DNA of 64,000 nucleotides from Nocardioides baculatus (GTDB lineage: Bacteria > Actinomycetota > Actinomycetes > Propionibacteriales > Nocardioidaceae). Position 1 is the stretch's first letter, and each line of letters opens with the position of its first letter. Positions 45,956-54,890 of this stretch are shown here, piece after piece. The translations under genes and the position numbers were made by a program. The DNA is taken from the NCBI RefSeq assembly GCF_016735675.1, contig NZ_JAERSG010000002.1, positions 248,001 through 312,000 on the forward strand, given 5' to 3'. The notes under the pieces are model-generated. The model was not told where the DNA came from. It ran no database searches and saw nothing but the letters and a program-made list of their open reading frames with translations.

Positions 45956-46549
45956 ATGTCGGAGAACCGGAGAGCTGAGGGGCAGCTCGAGCAGTCACCG
46001 TGGGACAAGGCCAGTGGGGCGTTCATCGCGTGGAGGTCGGGGGACCCCACCGCCGTGGACGAGCTGGTCGCCACGATGACACCGGTGCTCTGGCACGTGG
46101 TGAGGGCATACGGGCACGACCGCGAAGCGGCTGAAGACGTCATTCAGGCGACGTGGGTCGGGTTCGTGCGCCTGCACCAGACCATCGAGGACCCCAAGGC
46201 GGTCGCGTCCTGGCTGATCACCTCGGCCAGGCGCGGCGCTGCCGCCCATGCCAGGACCGCGCGTCGTGCGGCCCCGGTGCAGGACGAGACGCTGCACGCC
46301 GTGCTCCCGGACGAGGAGTCGGCGGAGGCGCTCGCCGTGCGTGGCGACGAGGCGGCACGGCTGTGGGGAGCCGTGGCGTCCGTCGACGAACGCTGCCGCA
46401 AGCTGTTGCGCGTCGTTGCCTTCATGGACCGACCGGACTACCACTCCCTGAGCCAGGACCTCGACATGCCCGTCGGGAGCATCGGACCCACGCGGGCCCG
46501 CTGCCTGGCGAAGGTCCGAACTGCACTGACGAAAGGAGGCGGGCGATGA
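45956..46549 (+). CDS. ECF-type sigma factor of the protease-linked cassette
   Basis: The 197-aa sigma-70-family protein has region 2 (YGHDREAAEDVIQATWVGFV, the core-binding and -10 recognition helix) and region 4 with a helix-turn-helix ending MPVGSIGPTRARCLAKVR. It lacks regions 1 and 3, like ECF sigmas. GACAAT 7 nt before the ATG fits a leaderless start; the ATG three codons upstream is an alternative. Its stop overlaps the next gene (ATGA). No classical zinc anti-sigma lies beside it; the partner is the 156-aa protein. Confidence 0.88.
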   Translation: MSENRRAEGQLEQSPWDKASGAFIAWRSGDPTAVDELVATMTPVLWHVVRAYGHDREAAEDVIQATWVGFVRLHQTIEDPKAVASWLITSARRGAAAHARTARRAAPVQDETLHAVLPDEESAEALAVRGDEAARLWGAVASVDERCRKLLRVVAFMDRPDYHSLSQDLDMPVGSIGPTRARCLAKVRTALTKGGGR

Positions 46550-47016
46550 CTGACGGGGACGCTGGAGCAGACGTTGCTCTCCTCGAGGAGCTGCGCACCA
46601 TGTGGGTGACCTACGACCCTCCGCCGCCCGGCCTGACCGCCGCGATGATCGCCGTCGTCGCCGCCGCGGACCTCGACGAGGAGTGGGAGCTGCTGACACT
46701 GGTCAGCGACTCGGCCCACGAGCCCGCCGCACAGGTGCGCGGTCTGAGCACCGCTCGGGTGCTCTACTTCAACGCCGCGGCCGGCTGGTCGCTCGAGGCC
46801 GAGATCGACGGCAACGACGTCAAGGGCCAGCTGCTCGACCACCCCGGAGACCCGGGGTCCGTCGAGATCGCGCTGGAGAACCGCGACGGCGCGTCCTGGA
46901 CGACCGAGGTCGACGAGGTCGGCTTCTTCGCCCTCGAGGCCGAGGCGGTCGGTTCCGTACGGTTCGTGGTCACCATCGACGGCCGGATCGCCCGCAGTCG
47001 CTGGCTCGACGTCTGA
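46546..47016 (+). CDS. Sigma-linked small protein with beta-sandwich-like C-terminus
   Basis: The 156-aa soluble protein starts with an acidic helical segment of about 65 residues (VALLEELRTMWVTYDPPPPG), in the style of a sigma-partner N-terminus. It then has a beta-rich domain resembling the carboxypeptidase-regulatory/transthyretin fold (VKGQLLDHPGDPGSVEIALE; TEVDEVGFFALEAEAVG). No zinc motif or membrane span is present. Its ATG overlaps the sigma stop and has a strong AAAGGAGG site, so it should be made in step with the sigma. An anti-sigma or sensor role is inference. Confidence 0.8.
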   Translation: MTDGDAGADVALLEELRTMWVTYDPPPPGLTAAMIAVVAAADLDEEWELLTLVSDSAHEPAAQVRGLSTARVLYFNAAAGWSLEAEIDGNDVKGQLLDHPGDPGSVEIALENRDGASWTTEVDEVGFFALEAEAVGSVRFVVTIDGRIARSRWLDV

Positions 47017-47027
47017 GGACGGCTCGC

Positions 47028-47055
47028 GCCTGACCGGGCACGGGGCCGGTCAGGC
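47028..47055. terminator. Terminator between the sigma operon and the S8 protease gene
   Basis: A perfect 10-bp stem GCCTGACCGG/CCGGTCAGGC with an 8-nt loop lies 12 bp after the stop at 47016 and just past the end of the convergent protease gene. Confidence 0.75.
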
Positions 47056-47077
47056 AGGGCTGCTCACTCGCGGCCCG

Positions 47078-48352
47078 TCACGAGAACGGGTGCAGCTCCC
47101 GGTGTGGTCCGATGATCGGGTCGGAGTCGTGGACCGCGGTCGCCAGCACGGCGTCGCGGGCCTCGGCCGCCGACGACCCCGTCTCGCTGATCTGCCGGGC
47201 GATCATCCCCGCCACGACCGGCGCCGCGAACGACGTACCGCTCCAGCGCGCCAGGCCCGTGGAGAACACGCGTACGTCTCCCTTGTCGGGCGTCTCGTGG
47301 CACACGAAGGTGCCGTCGGGGAAGGCATTCACGAGGTTGCGCCCGAGCGTGAAGACGTCGGCGGAGACGCCGTAGTTGGAGAACTCCGACACGCGACCGT
47401 CGCGGTCGAGCGAGCCCACGCCGACGGCCCAGCGGAAGGCAGCGGGCCAGAACGGTGCGGCCCACGAGTCGTTGCCCGCTGCGGCGACGAGCACGCAGTC
47501 GGCGTCCTCGAGGTAGCGGCGGTGGAATCGACGGAAGGCGATCGACGGGCGGTCCAGGTGGGTCCGGCAGCCGGCCGACAGGTTGATGACCTGTGGCTTG
47601 TGCTTCATCGCCTGCTCGAGCTGGATGACGATCTCGGACTCCAGGATGCCGCCGCCGCCGACGCCGCCGACGGCGAAGCCCTCGACGTGGACCTGCGTCT
47701 TCGGCGCCATGCACCGCACGACGCCCGCGATGAACGTGCCGTGTCCGGCGTAGGGCCGCAGCTCGGGCCCGTTGTCCTCGTCGTCTCCCGTCACGCCCTC
47801 GAGCCACGGCGTACGTCCGTCGGTGCCGGACGGCGGGTTCCACCCGGTGTCGACGACGACGACGCTGACCTCGCACCCCTTCTCCTGCGGGGCGACCGGC
47901 GGCCACGGCTCGGTCAGACCGGTCTCCTGCGGCTCCACGGCGGGACAGGCCGTACCGCCGCCACCCCCGCCCGGGGAGACGTGGACCCAGTGGTCGGGCG
48001 TCGCCGCCCCGGGGCGCAGTCCGCTCCGTTCGAGGAGGTCGACCACGTCGGGCACGGTCTCCCCGCCGGGACGTGCCGGCAGCACGTAGCGCACGAGGTC
48101 GCCACCCAGGATGCGTACGTCGTCGCGACGCGGCTCTCCGGCGAGGAGGTCCTTGTCGAGCCGGTCGAACGCAGCCTCGAGCGCGTCGACGTCCTCGTCA
48201 CCCACGAGCAGGTGGTCGGGGTGGAACAGGAACGTGAAGTCGGCCGGCGCCTCGGTGTTCCAGGCGACCTGTCCGTCGTTGGCCTTGCGCAGGTCCCTGA
48301 GCTGGTCCGTGCTGCGTCGTCGTCGGTCGTCGCCGATCATCCAGTCGCCCAT
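47078..48352 (-). CDS. Cytoplasmic S8 subtilisin-like serine protease
   Basis: The 424-aa protein has no signal peptide or membrane span. A novel N-terminal region of about 160 residues is followed by a subtilase domain with a complete catalytic set: Asp168 (VVVVDTGW), His204 (YAGHGTFIAGVV), oxyanion Asn294 (AAAGNDSW) and Ser374 (WSGTSFAAPVVAGM). The N-terminal part has no propeptide look and may bind a partner. It is transcribed toward the sigma operon and away from the TPR-CHAT gene, with which it shares a 79-bp promoter region. The target is unknown. Confidence 0.9.
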   Translation of the reverse strand: MGDWMIGDDRRRRSTDQLRDLRKANDGQVAWNTEAPADFTFLFHPDHLLVGDEDVDALEAAFDRLDKDLLAGEPRRDDVRILGGDLVRYVLPARPGGETVPDVVDLLERSGLRPGAATPDHWVHVSPGGGGGGTACPAVEPQETGLTEPWPPVAPQEKGCEVSVVVVDTGWNPPSGTDGRTPWLEGVTGDDEDNGPELRPYAGHGTFIAGVVRCMAPKTQVHVEGFAVGGVGGGGILESEIVIQLEQAMKHKPQVINLSAGCRTHLDRPSIAFRRFHRRYLEDADCVLVAAAGNDSWAAPFWPAAFRWAVGVGSLDRDGRVSEFSNYGVSADVFTLGRNLVNAFPDGTFVCHETPDKGDVRVFSTGLARWSGTSFAAPVVAGMIARQISETGSSAAEARDAVLATAVHDSDPIIGPHRELHPFS

Positions 48353-48358
48353 GGTCCG

Positions 48359-48364
48359 ACGCTA
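48359..48364 (-). promoter_or_regulatory. -10 hexamer TAGCGT (minus strand), leaderless promoter of the S8 protease
   Basis: On the minus strand TAGCGT ends 6 nt before the ATG at 48352. Confidence 0.55.
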
Positions 48365-48384
48365 GTCCCGGGAGGGGCTCCACG

Positions 48385-48399
48385 GTGCGGATTCCGCAC
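48385..48399. promoter_or_regulatory. 15-bp palindrome, candidate operator shared by the two protease genes
   Basis: GTGCGGA-T-TCCGCAC is a perfect palindrome in the centre of the 79-bp divergent intergenic region. It lies about where the -35 element of the S8 promoter and the upstream edge of the TPR-CHAT promoter would be, so one dimeric regulator could control both. Confidence 0.45.
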
Positions 48400-48419
48400 A
48401 AGGGCCGAGCCCGATCGGC

Positions 48420-48425
48420 AAGGAT
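48420..48425 (+). promoter_or_regulatory. -10 hexamer AAGGAT, probable leaderless promoter of the TPR-CHAT gene
   Basis: AAGGAT ends 6 nt before the GTG at 48432; the first base departs from the TANNNT pattern. Confidence 0.4.
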
Positions 48426-48431
48426 GGTGCC

Positions 48432-51017
48432 GTGGACCGGGCCGAGGCGGACGAGGTGCTGCGCACGGTGTTCACCGACCTGGCCGCGGCGCGCGCGACG
48501 GCCGAGGCCGAGCTCGTCGCGGACCCGGACCCCCACATCGCCTCGATCGGGCACCAGGTGGTCGGGATCGTGCTGCGCGAGCTCGGACATGCCGACCGGG
48601 CGATCGCCGAGCTGAGGACCGCGCTGCGGCTCGCGCGTCGGTCCGACGATGCCGAGCGGTGGCCGGACGTGGTGGCCACCCTGGGGATGTCGCTGGCGCT
48701 CACCCGCCGGGTGAGCGAAGGACTCCGCCACCTCGATCACGCCGCAGCCGCGCTCGAGGGGCTGCCCCGGGGCCGCGTGCTGGTGCGCCGTGCGTACGTC
48801 ACGGGGCACCTGATGGCCCGCTTCGAGGAGACCGCCACCGACCTGCGCGAGGCGCGCCGCCTCTTCGCCGGCGCCGGTGACGAGGTGTGGGAGGCGCGGG
48901 CGCTCAACCTCCAGGGCCTCGCCGACGCCAAGCTCGGCTCGCTGGACTCGGCTGCCGAGGCGTTCGCGCTGTTCGGGGAGCTGTCGGCCCGCGCGGGCCA
49001 CCCCCTGGAGGTCGCGATCGCACGCCACAACGTGGGCTGGGTGTCCTACCTGCGGGGCGACCTGCCGCAGGCGCTCGAGGCGTACGCCGACGCGCGGGCG
49101 CAGTTCGACGCGCTGGGCATGACGAGTGTCGACCTCGTCCTCGACCAGGCCACGTCCTACCTGGCCGGCGGCCTCGCGGACGACGCCCTCGCCGTCGCCG
49201 AGCAGGCCCTGGTCGCCCGGCCCCTCCTGGCCCGCGAGCGCGCCGACCTGCTCGTCTCGGTGGCCGAGTCGGCCCTGGCGGCGCGGGACTGGCCCCGCGC
49301 CGCCTCGGCAGCCGACGAGGGCGCGGCGCTGATGCGCGCCCAGTCGCGCCGCGTCCCCAGCCTGGAGGCCGACCTGTTCGCCATCGCCGCGCGGACCGAG
49401 ATGGGACTGCCGTCCGGACCGCTGCTGCGCCGCGCTGAGCGGCTGGTCCACCGGATGCGGGAGGCCTCGATGCCGCAGCTCGCCCAGGCGCTGCTGCTGG
49501 GGGCGCGACTGGCGCGGGACGTGCGCTCGCCCCGCGCGGCCGCCCTGGCCGCCGCGTGGCTCGAGGAGGCGTCGGCCAGCCGCCACGCCCGCACGCACGC
49601 GGTCCGCGCGCTGGGCTGGCTCGCGCTGGCCCAGCGCCGTGACGCCGCCGGCGACCGCGGCGGCGTGCTGCGGGCGTGCGACCGCGGGCTGCGCGCGCTC
49701 GACGAGCACCGGGCGACCCTCGGCAGCCAGGAGCTCCGCGCGGTCATGACGGGTCACGGAGGCGCGCTCGCCGAGCTCGGCACCCGTACCGCACTGGCCT
49801 CCGGCGACAGCCGCCGGCTGCTCCAGTGGTCCGAGCGCTGGCGCGCCAACGCCCTCGTCCTACCGTCGACCGCCGCCGCCCACGATCCGGGGACCGCCAC
49901 CGACCTCGCCGCCCTCCGCGCCCAGCACCAGGTGCTCACCGCGGCGCGCGCGCAGGGCGAGCGCACCGACCAGCTCCAGGCACGCGTCACCCGACTCGAG
50001 CAGCTGGTCCGCCGGCGGCTGCTGCACGCCCGCGGCACGGGCGAGACCGCCTCGACGCTGGACGTCGCAGAGCTCCTCGACGCCCTGCGCGCCGACGACA
50101 CGGTGCTGGTCGAGCTGACCGAGGTCGACGGATCGCTCCACGCCCTCGTCGCCGGGCGCGGACGTGTCCGCCACCTCCACGTCGGCGACGCGGCCAGCGC
50201 GGCGAAGGCCGTCGACTTCGCGCTCTTCTCGCTGCGGCAGGCGGCGCGTGGTCGACGGGCCCAGCTCGACGTCGCCGGCGCCCGGCTCCAGCGCGCGCTG
50301 CTCGGCGACGCGCTCGACGGCCGTGGTGCATCACGGGTCGTCGTGTCCGGGACCTCGACCCTCCAGGGCGTGCCGTGGGGGTTGCTGCCGGCGCTCGCCG
50401 ACCGCCCCGTGACGAGTACGCCGTCCGCGCGGCTGTGGCTCCGCGCCCGATCGGCTGCCGCGCAGACCGACCGGCGGGTGATGCTCGTCGGGCCGGGCCT
50501 GGGCAGTGGTGGCGCCGAGGTGCCCGCGGTGGCAGCCCAGGACGACCGGGCCGAGGTGCTCGACGGCGACCGCGCCACCGTGGCGGCCTCCCTGGCCGCG
50601 CTCGACGGCGCCGCGCTCGTCCACGTCGCTGCCCACGGACACTTCCGCGAGGACAGCCCGCTCTTCTCCTCCCTCACGCTCGCCGACGGACCGCTCCTCG
50701 TGCACGACCTCCAGCACCTGACCCACCCGCCGCACCGCGTCGTGCTGTCGGCCTGCGAGTCGGGCGTGATGGCGCCCGTCGGCGACCAGGAGCTCCTCGG
50801 CCTGGCCGCGGCGCTGCTGTCGATGGGCACGGCAGGAGTCGTGTCCAGCCTCGCCGAGGTCGACGACGCGGCGACCGTCGAGGTGATGGTGGCGCTGCAC
50901 GCCGCCCTGCGCGAGGGCGGCGGGCTCGGCGACGCGCTGCTCGCCGCGCGTCAGGCGTCTGCCGGTGACCAGGTGCTGGCGGCCACCGCGGCGTCGTTCA
51001 CCGTGGTGGGGACGTGA
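48432..51017 (+). CDS. TPR-CHAT caspase-like protease
   Basis: The 861-aa protein has about 400 residues of TPR-like helical repeats (ALNLQGLADAKLGSLDSAAE; ARHNVGWVSYLRGDLPQALE), a helical/coiled linker near 470-545, and a C-terminal CHAT domain at about 560-860. The CHAT dyad is present: His735 in HVAAHGHF and Cys775 in VVLSACESG, followed by the usual GLAAALLSMGTAGVVSSL. CHAT peptidases are clan CD proteases that cut specific partners after activation. No signal peptide is seen. It is divergent from the S8 gene. Confidence 0.92.
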   Translation: MDRAEADEVLRTVFTDLAAARATAEAELVADPDPHIASIGHQVVGIVLRELGHADRAIAELRTALRLARRSDDAERWPDVVATLGMSLALTRRVSEGLRHLDHAAAALEGLPRGRVLVRRAYVTGHLMARFEETATDLREARRLFAGAGDEVWEARALNLQGLADAKLGSLDSAAEAFALFGELSARAGHPLEVAIARHNVGWVSYLRGDLPQALEAYADARAQFDALGMTSVDLVLDQATSYLAGGLADDALAVAEQALVARPLLARERADLLVSVAESALAARDWPRAASAADEGAALMRAQSRRVPSLEADLFAIAARTEMGLPSGPLLRRAERLVHRMREASMPQLAQALLLGARLARDVRSPRAAALAAAWLEEASASRHARTHAVRALGWLALAQRRDAAGDRGGVLRACDRGLRALDEHRATLGSQELRAVMTGHGGALAELGTRTALASGDSRRLLQWSERWRANALVLPSTAAAHDPGTATDLAALRAQHQVLTAARAQGERTDQLQARVTRLEQLVRRRLLHARGTGETASTLDVAELLDALRADDTVLVELTEVDGSLHALVAGRGRVRHLHVGDAASAAKAVDFALFSLRQAARGRRAQLDVAGARLQRALLGDALDGRGASRVVVSGTSTLQGVPWGLLPALADRPVTSTPSARLWLRARSAAAQTDRRVMLVGPGLGSGGAEVPAVAAQDDRAEVLDGDRATVAASLAALDGAALVHVAAHGHFREDSPLFSSLTLADGPLLVHDLQHLTHPPHRVVLSACESGVMAPVGDQELLGLAAALLSMGTAGVVSSLAEVDDAATVEVMVALHAALREGGGLGDALLAARQASAGDQVLAATAASFTVVGT

Positions 51018-51020
51018 CGG

Positions 51021-51989
51021 TCAGGGTGCCTGCACCTTCACCGGGTCGGTCGCGTTCTCGCACGTCGCAAGGGTGCAGCGCACGGTCGCGGCCTTGCGCT
51101 GGCCGTTGACGTCCAGCAGCACGACGCCGGTGGACTCCCACGACCAGCCGTCGAACCATCCCGTCGTCCAGGTCGCGAGCTTGCGGCCCTCGATCGCGCG
51201 CAGGTGGATCTCGCCGGGGCCGAGCCCGTCGGTGAGCTTGTGGAAGGTCAGCATCTGCGTGCCGTCGGGGGAGAAGGCGGCGACCCGCTCCCGGCACGAG
51301 CGCCAGATCTCCGTGCGGGGCCTGCTCAGCGTGCTCACGACCATGCAGCCGCCCTCGTAGGGGTCCTTCGTCCACGTGGTGAGCAGGTCGTGCGACAGGT
51401 CGACGTCGCCCGACAGCCCGCGAGCCAGGGTGCGCGTCCGGTTGCGTGCGAAGCCCCACGCGAAGGTGCGGCTGTCGCTGCCCAGGACGACCTTCTTCGC
51501 GTCCACGTCGAGGACGTCGGCGTACGCCATCGGACCCTTCGCGCCGAGCTCCTCGCCGTCAGCGGCGCGGGCGACGTGCACGACCACCTTGCTGCCCCTG
51601 CTGACGTACCGCGGCCAGGCGAGCGTGGTGCCGTCAGCCGACAGGACCACGCTCGAGGGGTCGATGTTGCGGAGCACGTCGGTGACGGAGCCGTCGCCCG
51701 AGACCCGGACCACACGACGGTTGCGCTTGTAGTCCGCGTTCTGCGTCCCGACCAGCCAGTCGCCGTCGGACTCGCCGACGATCCTGGCGATGCGGCCCGG
51801 GAGCTCCACCCGCCGGTCGCCGTCCACGAGGACGTCGCCCCACTGCCCGTCCTCGAGGTGCGGCACGGCGATGTCCGCGCCGCGCGGGAGCTCCTCCGGC
51901 TGGAGCTCGACGGCGGGCGCGGCGGCCTGCGCGGGCAGCGCCAGCGAGGCGATCGCGAGGACGGCGACGGTGATGATCGAGCGACGCAT
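51021..51989 (-). CDS. Secreted beta-propeller-like (TolB-type) protein
   Basis: The 322-aa protein has a signal peptide ([20 protein letters not shown], cleavage near QAAA). Repeated strand motifs follow, such as [34 protein letters not shown] and IEGRKLATW, which resemble TolB/WD-type propeller blades. It contains four cysteines, possibly two disulfides. The function is unknown. ATG with GGGGGAA upstream is chosen; a longer start would bury the signal peptide. It converges with the TPR-CHAT gene with only 3 bp between stops. Confidence 0.75.
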   Translation of the reverse strand: MRRSIITVAVLAIASLALPAQAAAPAVELQPEELPRGADIAVPHLEDGQWGDVLVDGDRRVELPGRIARIVGESDGDWLVGTQNADYKRNRRVVRVSGDGSVTDVLRNIDPSSVVLSADGTTLAWPRYVSRGSKVVVHVARAADGEELGAKGPMAYADVLDVDAKKVVLGSDSRTFAWGFARNRTRTLARGLSGDVDLSHDLLTTWTKDPYEGGCMVVSTLSRPRTEIWRSCRERVAAFSPDGTQMLTFHKLTDGLGPGEIHLRAIEGRKLATWTTGWFDGWSWESTGVVLLDVNGQRKAATVRCTLATCENATDPVKVQAP

Positions 51990-52091
51990 GGTGGTTCCCC
52001 CTGAGAAGTGGTGTCGGGTGGGAGACGCGCCGCAGGGACCGGTGGTTGCGCGGAAGGTGAATCTGGTTCGTCGTGCCCGGTGGCCCGCACC

Positions 52092-52097
52092 TATCCT
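52092..52097 (+). promoter_or_regulatory. -10 hexamer TATCCT, leaderless promoter of proS
   Basis: TATCCT ends 7 nt before the ATG at 52105. Confidence 0.55.
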
Positions 52098-52104
52098 TGC
52101 GCGC

Positions 52105-53880
52105 ATGGCAGCCCGCATCCTCCGCATGTCCTCCCTCTTCGTGCGCACGCTGCGCGACGACCCCAACGACGCCGAGGTGCCGAGCCACAGGCTGCTGGTC
52201 CGCGCCGGCTACATCCGCCGCAACGCCCCGGGCATCTACACCTGGCTGCCGCTCGGCCTGCGCGTGCTGCGCAAGATCGAGGGCATCGTCCGCGAGGAGA
52301 TGGACGACATCGGCGCCCAGGAGCTGTCGTTCCCGGCGCTGCTGCCCCGCGAGCCCTACGAGGCGACCAACCGCTGGACCGAGTACGGCCCCAACATCTT
52401 CCGTCTCCAGGATCGCAAGGGCGCCGACTACCTCCTCGGCCCCACCCACGAGGAGATGTTCACCCTCGTGGTCAAGGACCTCTACTCGTCCTACAAGGAC
52501 CTGCCGCTCTCGATCTACCAGATGCAGACCAAGTACCGCGACGAGGCGCGTCCCCGCGCGGGCCTGCTGCGCGGGCGCGAGTTCATCATGAAGGACTCCT
52601 ACTCCTTCGACGTCGACGACGCCGGCCTCGACGCGTCCTACGCCAAGCACCGCGAGGCCTACATCCGCATCTTCGACAAGCTCGGCTTCGAGTACGTCAT
52701 CGTGCGCGCGCACGCCGGCGCGATGGGCGGCTCGAAGTCCGAGGAGTTCCTCGCCAAGGCGTCGGTCGGCGAGGACACCTACGTCACCTGCCCCGTGTGC
52801 GGCTTCGCCGCCAACGTCGAGGCCGTCGAGACGCCCTCGCCCGCCCCGGTGGCGTACGACGACGCGCCCGAGGCGCATGTGGAGGACACCCCCGACACGC
52901 CGACCATCGACTCCCTCGTCGAGCTGCTCAACGACCGGTTCCCGCGCGAGGACCGCGCGTGGCTGGCGGAGGACACGCTCAAGAACGTGCTGTTCGTCGT
53001 CACCCAGCTCGACGGCACCAGCGAGCCCCTGGCGATCGGCGTCCCCGGCGACCGCGAGGTCGACGCCAAGCGCCTCGAGGCGACGCTCTACCCGGCTGAG
53101 TTCCGGCCCTTCGGCGAGGAGGACTTCGCGAAGTACCCCGACCTCGTCAAGGGCTACATCGGTCCCGGCGTGCTGGGGGAGAAGGGCTCGTCCGGCATCC
53201 GCTTCCTCGTCGACCCGCGGATCGTGGAGGGCACCCGCTGGGTGACCGGCGCCGACCAGCCCGGCCGTCACGCGATCGACCTCGTGGTGGGTCGCGACTT
53301 CACCCCGGACGGGACGATCGAGGCCGCCGAGGTGCGCGCCGGTGACCCCTGCCCGCGCGGCGACGGGATCCTCGAGGCCGCCCGCGGCATCGAGATGGGC
53401 CACATCTTCCAGCTCGGCAGGAAGTTCGCCGACGCCCTCGGCCTCCAGGTGCTCGACGAGAACGGCAAGCTCGTCACGGTGACGATGGGCTCCTACGGCA
53501 TCGGCCCCTCGCGCGCCGTCGCCGCGATCGCGGAGAACACGCTCGACTCGATGGGCCTCTGCTGGCCGCGCGCCGTCGCGCCGGCCGACGTCCACGTCGT
53601 CGCCGCGGGCAAGGACGACGCGATCTTCGACGCAGCCGAGAAGCTGGCCGAGGACCTCGCCGCCCAGGGCGTCGAGGTGATCTACGACGACCGCCGCGGC
53701 AAGACCAGCCCGGGCGTGAAGTTCAAGGACGCCGAGCTCATCGGGGTGCCGACGATCGTCACGGTCGGCCGCGGCCTCGCCGACGGCACCGTCGAGGTCC
53801 GCGACCGGAAGACCGACGTCCGCGAGGAGGTCGCGGTCGACGCCGCGGCCGCCCACGTCGTCGCCGCCGTCCGGTCCTGA
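52105..53880 (+). CDS. proS: Prolyl-tRNA synthetase (bacterial type)
   Basis: The 591-aa class II synthetase has motif 1 ([20 protein letters not shown]), motif 2 ([20 protein letters not shown]) and motif 3 near [15 protein letters not shown], with the INS editing domain between motifs 2 and 3 (about 225-400) and a C-terminal anticodon domain ([20 protein letters not shown]). It charges tRNA-Pro and clears mischarged Ala. The leaderless -10 supports the ATG. Confidence 0.97.
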   Translation: MAARILRMSSLFVRTLRDDPNDAEVPSHRLLVRAGYIRRNAPGIYTWLPLGLRVLRKIEGIVREEMDDIGAQELSFPALLPREPYEATNRWTEYGPNIFRLQDRKGADYLLGPTHEEMFTLVVKDLYSSYKDLPLSIYQMQTKYRDEARPRAGLLRGREFIMKDSYSFDVDDAGLDASYAKHREAYIRIFDKLGFEYVIVRAHAGAMGGSKSEEFLAKASVGEDTYVTCPVCGFAANVEAVETPSPAPVAYDDAPEAHVEDTPDTPTIDSLVELLNDRFPREDRAWLAEDTLKNVLFVVTQLDGTSEPLAIGVPGDREVDAKRLEATLYPAEFRPFGEEDFAKYPDLVKGYIGPGVLGEKGSSGIRFLVDPRIVEGTRWVTGADQPGRHAIDLVVGRDFTPDGTIEAAEVRAGDPCPRGDGILEAARGIEMGHIFQLGRKFADALGLQVLDENGKLVTVTMGSYGIGPSRAVAAIAENTLDSMGLCWPRAVAPADVHVVAAGKDDAIFDAAEKLAEDLAAQGVEVIYDDRRGKTSPGVKFKDAELIGVPTIVTVGRGLADGTVEVRDRKTDVREEVAVDAAAAHVVAAVRS

Positions 53881-53918
53881 TCCTTGGGGCGCCCCCTGGG
53901 CGTGGGCCCGGACGAAGA

Positions 53919-53936
53919 TCCACTCGTACGAGTGGA
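53919..53936. repeat. Second perfect TCCACTCGTACGAGTGGA palindrome
   Basis: This copy is identical to the 18-bp core at 33971-33988 and is followed by the same CATCGGGCG. It lies between the convergent proS and META-domain genes and may serve as a terminator hairpin. Confidence 0.85.
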
Positions 53937-53939
53937 AGC

Positions 53940-54890
53940 TCATCGGGCGCGCGTCAGCACGATCGCGATCCGGAAGTTCTCGAGGTGGAGGTAGGTCCGC
54001 TTCCGGTCCTGGGTGACGTGACGGACGTTGTCGAGGATCGCGGCGAGGGGCGCGGCGCGCTCGCACCCGGGCTCGTCGGCGAGCTCGAGCTCGAACGGCG
54101 TGGTCATCGCGAAGGCCCCGTCCTCCAGCGTGAAGCCGGCAGCCCGGTTGCTGCAGCCGTCGTACGCCTCCACGGACGAGTCGCGGAAGACCAACCGGAG
54201 GTCGAGGTCGCGGTAGGTGTCGTCGTGCTCCCTGCCGCCGCTGCTCGCGCCGGCGATCGTCGCTCTCCACTCGCCCTCCAGGTCGGCGGCCTCGGGACCG
54301 GTCGGCGGGTCGAACGACGGTGGCGGGCTGCCGTCGGGGCCGACAGGCCCGGAGACGCCCTCGTCCTGGGTGAACGTGTCGATCCGGGTCACACCGTCGG
54401 ACTCGTAGACAGGCGTCGACAGCGGCTCCCCGCTGCCGGCTCCCGGCACCCACGGCGGCGGCTCGTCGAGATCGCCGCGTCGGATGTAGCCGGTGCGACC
54501 GCAGTCGCCGACGGCCGCGAGGAGGTCGGGCTGTGGTGAGCCGTCGGTCGCGCTGCCGTAGGTCTCGCCGGCGGCGTTGGTGAGGTAGCTCGGCCCGGCG
54601 GGGACCGGGTCCTTCGGTGGCACCGGGTTGCCCTTGTCGCAGGCCTGCTCGGGCACCGGGTCCGCGATCCGGTCCACCGAGTGCGCGCGGTCGTCGTCCG
54701 GCACCACCTGCGCCAGCGCCGTCCCAGCGCCGACGGCGAGGACGCACGCACCCGCTACCAGTGCGACGGTGCGGTGCGCACGACGTCGGCGCCCGGCATG
54801 GGCAGCCGCGACGATCGCGGGCAGCGGTGCCGGCTGGTCGGGGAAGGTCTCCGCCAGCCGCTCGAGCAGGCGGGTGGTCTCGTCGGTCAT
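53940..54890 (-). CDS. Membrane-anchored META-domain protein partnered with an ECF sigma
   Basis: The 316-aa protein has a cytoplasmic N-terminus of about 40 residues, basic before one membrane span (VALVAGACVLAVGAGTALAQ). A Pro/Gly-rich extracytoplasmic linker follows, then a C-terminal META/HslJ-like domain (YDGCSNRAAGFTLEDGAFAM with paired cysteines and a terminal IAIVLTR strand). Its ATG overlaps the stop of the upstream ECF sigma. The layout (inner helix, one span, outer sensor domain) is that of a transmembrane anti-sigma factor, although no zinc motif is present. Confidence 0.75.
   Translation of the reverse strand: MTDETTRLLERLAETFPDQPAPLPAIVAAAHAGRRRRAHRTVALVAGACVLAVGAGTALAQVVPDDDRAHSVDRIADPVPEQACDKGNPVPPKDPVPAGPSYLTNAAGETYGSATDGSPQPDLLAAVGDCGRTGYIRRGDLDEPPPWVPGAGSGEPLSTPVYESDGVTRIDTFTQDEGVSGPVGPDGSPPPSFDPPTGPEAADLEGEWRATIAGASSGGREHDDTYRDLDLRLVFRDSSVEAYDGCSNRAAGFTLEDGAFAMTTPFELELADEPGCERAAPLAAILDNVRHVTQDRKRTYLHLENFRIAIVLTRAR

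Noticed and set aside
45956..51017. Type III-E CRISPR (Craspase) locus
   Set aside because: A TPR-CHAT protease and a sigma factor are present, but there is no large fused Cas7-11 gene, cas1/cas2 or repeat-spacer array.
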